From positions 1-11,256 of the forward strand of contig CAYUDC010000087.1 in NCBI GenBank assembly GCA_964443415.1: a stretch of DNA of 11,256 nt, written 5' to 3'. This document shows positions 8,204-11,256 of the stretch, in pieces; within the stretch, counting starts at the first letter, position 1; every line of letters begins with the position of its first letter. The stretch is from B1 sp964443415 (GTDB lineage Bacteria; Bacteroidota; Bacteroidia; UKL13-3). Both the position numbers and the translations under genes were made by a program. A model generated the notes under the pieces. That model worked only from the letters and a program-made list of their open reading frames with translations. It ran no database searches and was not told the DNA's origin.

Positions 8204-8303
8204 NNNNNNNNNNNNNNNNNNNNNNNNNNNNNNNNNNNNNNNNNNNNNNNNNNNNNNNNNNNNNNNNNNNNNNNNNNNNNNNNNNNNNNNNNNNNNNNNN
8301 NNN
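8204..8303. other. Scaffold gap of 100 N
   Basis: Exactly 100 N separate two contigs between tetR and dtd. A round 100 is a common placeholder for a gap of unknown size. The flanks share an identical 18-mer, so the real gap may have length zero. No gene should be inferred across it. Confidence 0.97.
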
Positions 8304-8321
8304 AAACATTTGTTTTAAACA
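8304..8321. repeat. Right copy of the 18-bp sequence flanking the gap
   Basis: This is identical to 8186-8203 and starts immediately after the last N. It is followed by AG and a T-tract. The minus-strand complement of 8320-8323 is CTTG, a usable -33 element for the tetR operon only if the two copies are one and the same sequence. Confidence 0.6.
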
Positions 8322-8326
8322 AGTTT

Positions 8327-8344
8327 TTTAATCATTTGATTAAA
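8327..8344. promoter_or_regulatory. Perfect 8-bp inverted repeat, candidate operator
   Basis: TTTAATCATTTGATTAAA consists of two perfect 8-base arms around a TT centre. It shares the core CATTTG with the inverted repeat at 8186-8197. If the gap has zero length, the two centres lie 26 bp apart. Size and symmetry fit a TetR-family dimer site. It also covers the TTTG proposed as the dtd -33 element, so binding could affect both divergent promoters. No factor is proven. Confidence 0.45.
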
Positions 8345-8365
8345 TTTTATTTCTCTATAGCTTGA
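8335..8365 (+). promoter_or_regulatory. Candidate dtd-mazG promoter
   Basis: TTTG at 8335-8338 is a perfect -33 element. After 19 bases, TAGCTTGA (8358-8365) is a partial match to TAnnTTTG. A start site would lie roughly 28 bases before the dtd ATG. An alternative is CTTG (8361-8364) with TATATTCG (8387-8394), but its 22-base spacing is long and the transcript would be almost leaderless. Confidence 0.35.
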
Positions 8366-8398
8366 AAAAGGCAGTTAAAGGTGCTTTATATTCGTACC

Positions 8399-8854
8399 AT
8401 GCGTGTATTAATACAAAGAGTGAGCAAAGCTTCGGTGAGCATAGAGCAAAGTATCTTTAGTGAAATTGGCATAGGCTTACTGTTATTAGTGGGCATAGAA
8501 GAGGCCGACGATGCGGAGGACATTGCTTGGTTGGTTCAAAAAGTGAGCAACCTAAGAATTTTTAATGATGCCCAAGGGGTGATGAATATAAGTGTAAAAG
8601 AAATGGATGGAGAGGTGTTGGTGGTAAGTCAGTTTACCTTACATGCCGACACCAAGAAAGGCAATAGGCCCTCATATATTAGGTCAGCCAAGCCTGCTAT
8701 AAGCATTCCCTTGTACGAGCAATTTGTGGGTGCCTTAGAAGCCTCTTTAGGCAAGAAAGTGGCCACAGGAAAGTTTGGGGCCGACATGCAGGTCTCCTTG
8801 ATAAATGACGGCCCAGTAACGATATGGTTAGACAGTAAAAACAAAGGATATTAA
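8399..8854 (+). CDS. dtd: D-aminoacyl-tRNA deacylase
   Basis: Dtd hydrolyses D-amino acids (and glycine mischarged on tRNA-Ala) from tRNA, keeping D-residues out of proteins. This 151-residue protein begins MRVLIQRVSKASVSI, has the active-site motif SQFTL (77-81) followed by the GNRPSY stretch, and carries the GPVT motif (138-141) that supplies the cross-subunit Gly-cisPro of the dimer. Length and motif order are standard for the family. The ATG at 8399 fits the family N-terminus; a GTG at 8381 would add six residues. The next gene begins one base after its stop codon, so the two are very likely cotranscribed. Confidence 0.96.
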   Translation: MRVLIQRVSKASVSIEQSIFSEIGIGLLLLVGIEEADDAEDIAWLVQKVSNLRIFNDAQGVMNISVKEMDGEVLVVSQFTLHADTKKGNRPSYIRSAKPAISIPLYEQFVGALEASLGKKVATGKFGADMQVSLINDGPVTIWLDSKNKGY

Positions 8855-8855
8855 G

Positions 8856-9188
8856 ATGAGTAAGAGCATAGAACAAATGCAGCAAGAGGTAGACCATTGG
8901 ATTAAGACCATTGGGGTAAGGTATTTTAGCGAGCTAACCAATACAGCCATCTTAATGGAAGAGGTGGGTGAGTTGGCGCGTTTGATGGCCAGAAAGTATG
9001 GCGACCAAAGCTTTAAAGAATCGGATAAAAACAAGGAGTTGGCAGATGAGATGGCAGATGTGTTGTGGGTTTTAATTTGCTTGGCCAATCAAACGGGAGT
9101 AAACTTAAGCGAAGCCTTTGAAAAGAACATGGAGAAAAAAACCAACCGAGATGCCACCAGGCACCAAGAGAATGAGAAGTTGAGGTAG
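8856..9188 (+). CDS. MazG-like nucleotide pyrophosphohydrolase
   Basis: This 110-residue all-alpha NTP pyrophosphohydrolase has the MazG-type metal-binding pattern: E35, E36 and E39 in EEVGE, then E65 and D68 in DEMAD. Such proteins hydrolyse NTPs or dNTPs to the monophosphate and pyrophosphate, often cleaning up non-canonical nucleotides; the substrate here is not determined. It is a single-domain form, much shorter than the two-domain E. coli MazG. From memory, Bacteroidota relatives of nearly the same sequence commonly follow dtd. It starts one base after dtd. The reading frame behind its TAG stop codon stays open and encodes the Bro-N remnant. Confidence 0.93.
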   Translation: MSKSIEQMQQEVDHWIKTIGVRYFSELTNTAILMEEVGELARLMARKYGDQSFKESDKNKELADEMADVLWVLICLANQTGVNLSEAFEKNMEKKTNRDATRHQENEKLR

Positions 9189-9197
9189 GATGATAGG

Positions 9198-9467
9198 TTG
9201 TCATTTTTTAATGACCGCGAAGTCCGCGCTGTATGGGATGATGCGCAGGCAAAGTGGTATTTTTCGATATTGGATATCATAGGCATTTTGAATGATGAAC
9301 CTGATTATAACAAAGTTCGCAACTACAGGAAGTACTTTAAAGCCAAACTGAAAAAAGAAAATAACGAACTGGTTAGTGTCACTACCCAGTTGAAATTGCA
9401 AGCACCAGATGGTAAAATTAGGCTGCTAAAAATGCTTTGGTCCATCGACCATCGTTTAGACATCTAG
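9198..9467 (+). pseudogene. Bro-N domain (phage antirepressor-like) remnant
   Basis: About 75 residues match the N-terminal Bro/antirepressor domain: REVRAVWDDAQAKWYFSIL, then a central part ending LKLQAPDGKIRL. In intact relatives that last motif is followed by TDVADTEQL-type sequence and a C-terminal half. Here it is replaced by 13 unrelated residues and a stop, so the gene is truncated. The 5' end is also damaged: no ATG precedes the domain in frame, and the only possible start is a TTG at 9198. The frame continues directly from the mazG frame, three codons after its TAG. Bro-N proteins are phage- and mobile-element-related DNA-binding proteins. I read this as a decayed fragment that arrived behind the dtd-mazG operon. 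Confidence 0.7.
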
Positions 9468-9468
9468 C

Positions 9469-9489
9469 GGTTGCGGAGCCGGTCGAACC
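9469..9489. repeat. Degenerate copy of the dispersed GAGCGGAGTCGAA-type repeat
   Basis: The stretch begins GGTTGCGGAGC and ends GGTCGAACC, resembling the repeat units at 10244-10291 (GGTTGCTGAGC ... GTCGAAGCA) with several changes. It sits just after the Bro-N remnant, between two convergent genes. Together with the copies near 10250-10320 it borders the PIN/antitoxin module. Confidence 0.5.
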
Positions 9490-9509
9490 AAAATGCCCAT
9501 TAGAGGCAC

Positions 9510-9945
9510 TTACTTGTTTCGATGTAAAATATCCCACAAATCTTCTGTTTTTAAAATATCTTTAAAACCGCCTTTTACTAAACCATTTGCCAGCTTTTTG
9601 TCACCTGTCCAAAGTTTGGCATTCATTTCATTTGCCAATGCAAGAAAGGGAGCGTCATTTAAATCTATATTTTTAAGCTCTTTTTCTGCATTTTCAACTA
9701 ATTTTTCATCTAACAAATAGTGATTTACAAATTTGATGTTTTTAGTAACCAAAAACTCAATTTCAAATAATTCGTCCTCACTATAAGAGGTAATTTTTAA
9801 AATTTTTTTTTATGCTTTCCAATTTCAAAAAATCGCAAGAATAGAAATCAAATTCATTTCCAGAAAATAGTAAAATATGTCCGATTTTACTGTTTATATT
9901 TAGAATCGCGCTGAAAACGATATTGGTATCAACAATAATCTTCAA
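9510..9945 (-). pseudogene. PIN-domain toxin (ribonuclease), frameshifted by one base
   Basis: Read in two frames, this encodes one PIN-domain protein of about 144 residues. The first part starts KIIVDTNIVFSAIL with the first catalytic aspartate and continues through DFYSCDFLKLE to a premature TAG at 9781-9783. The second part resumes as KITSYSEDELFEIEF and ends with NDAPFLALA and LWTGDKKL, which hold the remaining acidic residues. The frames join if one base is removed from the run of nine A on the minus strand (9803-9811). PIN toxins of VapC-like systems cleave RNA. No ATG is in frame; the likely start is TTG at 9945, four bases after the antitoxin stop. It may be a true inactivation, a phase-variable tract or a sequencing error. 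Confidence 0.8.
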
Positions 9946-9949
9946 AGGA

Positions 9950-10144
9950 TTATGACTTAGCTTTTTTTAGGGTTCTTTTTTTCTTTACCTCGGCAACCAA
10001 AAGCTCCAAATCCTTCTTAGTGGCTTTAGATTTTTCTGCTAATTCAGTATATCGGAGGTAATCAACCAATTCTTGAATCCTTTTGGTTGAAATACTAGAG
10101 GTAAAACGAATAATAACTTCATTGTTTTTGCGCTCTATAACCAT
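9950..10144 (-). CDS. Small antitoxin-like protein paired with the PIN toxin
   Basis: This 64-residue protein precedes the PIN gene by four bases on the same strand, the usual order of antitoxin before toxin. The N-terminal part (NNEVIIRFTSSISTKRIQELVDYLRY) has the form of short Bacteroidota proteins found upstream of PIN toxins: a beta-strand pair followed by a helix. The C-terminus is highly basic (VKKKRTLKKAKS) and could contact RNA or the toxin. No ribbon-helix-helix or other named DNA-binding fold can be assigned with certainty. The start ATG at 10144 is preceded by a TATTTTCG on the minus strand (10149-10156), close to the Bacteroidota -7 element, but no good -33 partner is visible. Confidence 0.75.
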   Translation of the reverse strand: MVIERKNNEVIIRFTSSISTKRIQELVDYLRYTELAEKSKATKKDLELLVAEVKKKRTLKKAKS

Positions 10145-10243
10145 AACTCGAAAATATGTAATTATTTGTAAAAGTGAAAATCGAGCGTTTAATCAGCAAA
10201 GTAGAGGCGAGTGAACAAATGTCGAACCTACCTCCATTAGCAC

Positions 10244-10291
10244 GGATGCTGAGCGGAGTCGAAGCATGGTTGCTGAGCGGAGTCGAAGCAT
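10244..10291. repeat. Two tandem copies of a 24-bp repeat
   Basis: Two units of 24 bases differ only at the third base (GGA versus GGT) and share TGCTGAGCGGAGTCGAAGCA, which has TGCT/AGCA inverted ends. The sequence resembles GC-rich intergenic repeats that I recall from many Bacteroidota genomes (TTGAGCGGAGTCGAA type). It lies in the 232-bp non-coding stretch between the antitoxin gene and the immunity gene, and it is far more GC-rich than its surroundings. With only two units and no spacers it is not a CRISPR. Confidence 0.8.
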
Positions 10292-10300
10292 GGAGCGCTG

Positions 10301-10322
10301 GTAGTTGAGTGGACTTCGAACC
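10301..10322. repeat. Degenerate third copy of the GC-rich repeat
   Basis: GTAGTTGAGTGGACTTCGAA followed by CC aligns with the 24-bp units if one base is skipped (GTTGAGTGGA versus GCTGAGCGGA, then TCGAA in both). Its ends (GTAGTT / AACCAC) are nearly inverted, so it could form a hairpin. An even weaker trace (GTCGAACC) is seen at 10221-10228. Confidence 0.5.
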
Positions 10323-10341
10323 ACAAATTAAAATTGAAAAG

Positions 10342-10358
10342 TTAATCTACTAGATTAA
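10342..10358 (-). terminator. Weak candidate terminator after the immunity gene
   Basis: An inverted repeat TTAATCT-AGT-AGATTAA (minus strand) lies about 18 bases after the stop codon of 10377-11096 and is followed by CTTTTCAATTTT. The seven-base stem is AT-rich, so the hairpin would be weak. It is the only terminator-like structure found behind the toxin/immunity cassette. Confidence 0.3.
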
Positions 10359-10376
10359 GTTACAATCTAAAACACA

Positions 10377-11096
10377 TTAAATAGCACTACTTTTTAATTG
10401 CAAGAATGGCAATAAAATTCTTGCTTTTTCTTTGTGTTCTTGATTCTCAGGATTAAAAATTTCTTCAGTAGTGATAATTAAATGACCACCGTTTGCTAGT
10501 GTTTCTACTTTTACCCATTCGGGAAGATTTGGCAACTCAAAGCTGGCATCAAAATACATCATCCAACCAGGCCAATATTTGTTATTACGTCTTTCTTCTG
10601 ATGTATATAATTGAAAATCTGTAACATCTATTGAATAAGGGTTGAGTATAGAAATAATTATCTTTAAGAACTCTATCGATAAAGGGAGGTCGCGCATTTC
10701 AGATAATAAATCAAATTTTTCAACTAGAAGAATTGAATCATATTTTAGATTACTTTTTGAATATACATTATAGCTAATAGAACAGTTTTTACTTTTTGAA
10801 TCAGATGAAAAAAATACAGCTGTGTTTGCGAATTCATCAGCATAATTATCATCAATCTGTTTTAATGTAGAATTCCTTTTTATTACTTTTTTAAAATTAT
10901 TAAGAATTAAATCAGCAACACTCCTTTCTCCATTAGTAATTCTAATTTCTTTTCCTAAGAATCGCCATTCGGTCCTCTTCATAAATTCAGATAACTGAAT
11001 ATGATAATTAGTTATTAATTCTGATTTTTCACGAATAGTATTAACAGAATTGGGGAAATAAGCCCTTATTAAACTTTCACGATTATTTTGATTCAT
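10377..11096 (-). CDS. Probable Imm52-family immunity protein
   Basis: This 239-residue protein has no signal peptide or membrane segment, so it is probably cytoplasmic. The best landmark is KYWPGWMMYFDASF (about 173-186), followed by LPNLPEWVKVETLANGGHLIITTEE, which I recognise as resembling the Imm52 family. The ATG overlaps the 3' end of the upstream gene by 14 bases, and that gene looks like a Tox-REase-5 effector. Imm52 proteins are known to neighbour that toxin family, so context and motif support each other. It would bind and neutralise the nuclease in the producing cell and its kin. Base composition is clearly AT-rich compared with the efflux operon, as expected for a horizontally exchanged cassette. 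The family assignment is from memory of motifs, not from a search. Confidence 0.7.
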   Translation of the reverse strand: MNQNNRESLIRAYFPNSVNTIREKSELITNYHIQLSEFMKRTEWRFLGKEIRITNGERSVADLILNNFKKVIKRNSTLKQIDDNYADEFANTAVFFSSDSKSKNCSISYNVYSKSNLKYDSILLVEKFDLLSEMRDLPLSIEFLKIIISILNPYSIDVTDFQLYTSEERRNNKYWPGWMMYFDASFELPNLPEWVKVETLANGGHLIITTEEIFNPENQEHKEKARILLPFLQLKSSAI

Positions 11097-11256
11097 ATTT
11101 GGTTACTTTCATTACTACACTTTTTAATAAATTGGACCCTTCTTCAGTTTTTTCTAAATGTTTTTGAAATTGTTCCATAGTACTTTTTTCTGCAAAATGC
11201 CATTCTAATTTTTTACCATTTGCCGCCTTGACTTGTCTACTAAGTTGATCCTTAAA
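11083..11256 (-). CDS. C-terminus of a probable Tox-REase-5 polymorphic toxin (partial)
   Basis: The last 57 residues of a minus-strand gene are visible, ending with TAA at 11083-11085 inside the start of the immunity gene. The segment QVKAANGKKLEWHFAEKSTM carries the WHFAE motif typical of the end of the Tox-REase-5 restriction-endonuclease-fold toxin domain. It follows a helical stretch (FKDQLSRQV) like those of the family. Such domains form the C-terminal payload of contact-dependent, Rhs or type VI/IX secreted effectors and degrade DNA. The N-terminal delivery part and the catalytic centre lie outside the window, so the secretion route cannot be stated. The 14-base overlap with the immunity gene is typical of toxin-immunity pairs. 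Confidence 0.7.
   Translation of the reverse strand, partial: FKDQLSRQVKAANGKKLEWHFAEKSTMEQFQKHLEKTEEGSNLLKSVVMKVTKYESK

Noticed and set aside
8166..8309. Extended N-terminus of the TetR gene running through the Ns
   Set aside because: The frame is open there only because the 100 N cannot contain a stop codon. TetR homology starts after the ATG at 8165.
9438..9451. Hairpin TGGTC-CATC-GACCA as a terminator of dtd-mazG
   Set aside because: The stem has only five base pairs, no T-tract follows, and it lies inside the Bro-N remnant frame.
9493..9720. Plus-strand 75-residue frame opposite the PIN gene
   Set aside because: It is the mirror of the PIN coding sequence with no homology of its own; the motifs LWTGDKKL and NDAPFLALA on the minus strand are decisive.
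10244..10322. Possible CRISPR array
   Set aside because: The two exact 24-bp units are directly adjacent with no spacers, and no cas genes are present. It fits a dispersed intergenic repeat.

Overview
The window looks like draft or metagenome-assembled sequence from the phylum Bacteroidota, probably a Chitinophagales/Sphingobacteriales-type organism. The protein flavour fits (RsgA, D-aminoacyl-tRNA deacylase, MazG-like protein, two-domain VOC protein). Genes have no clear Shine-Dalgarno sites, and candidate promoters resemble the Bacteroidota TTTG / TAnnTTTG pattern. A run of exactly 100 N (8204-8303) marks a scaffold join. No species can be named from the sequence alone.

Left part (1-1494): the N-terminal part of a two-domain VOC/PhnB-like protein on the minus strand diverges from rsgA, the circularly permuted GTPase of 30S ribosome maturation.

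Centre (1495-8165, minus strand): a tightly packed seven-gene operon with gaps of 1-3 nt or short overlaps. In transcription order it holds a TetR-type repressor, a TolC-like outer-membrane factor, a lipoprotein HlyD-type periplasmic adaptor, two separate ABC ATPases, and two ABC-2 permeases. It corresponds to E. coli cecR-ybhGFSR, with the double ATPase YbhF split in two and a dedicated outer-membrane channel added. Together the products should form a complete envelope-spanning efflux pump under its own repressor. The two ATPases have complementary defects that predict one working and one degenerate ATP site. The operon's last stop codon touches the rsgA stop codon.

The divergent control region (8166-8398) holds the scaffold gap. 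The same 18 bases end one contig and begin the next, so the gap is probably false. Closing it creates a promoter with an inverted repeat between its -33 and -7 elements, and a second perfect inverted repeat lies next to it.

Right of the gap, dtd and a MazG-like pyrophosphohydrolase form a two-gene housekeeping operon. The accessory zone begins directly after it. It holds a Bro-N (phage antirepressor) remnant in frame behind the mazG stop codon, and an antitoxin-like gene with a PIN toxin gene broken by one extra base in a nine-base homopolymer. Dispersed GC-rich repeats (GAGCGGAGTCGAA type) lie on both sides of that module. The window ends in an AT-rich polymorphic-toxin cassette, with the C-terminus of a probable Tox-REase-5 nuclease effector overlapping a probable Imm52 immunity gene.
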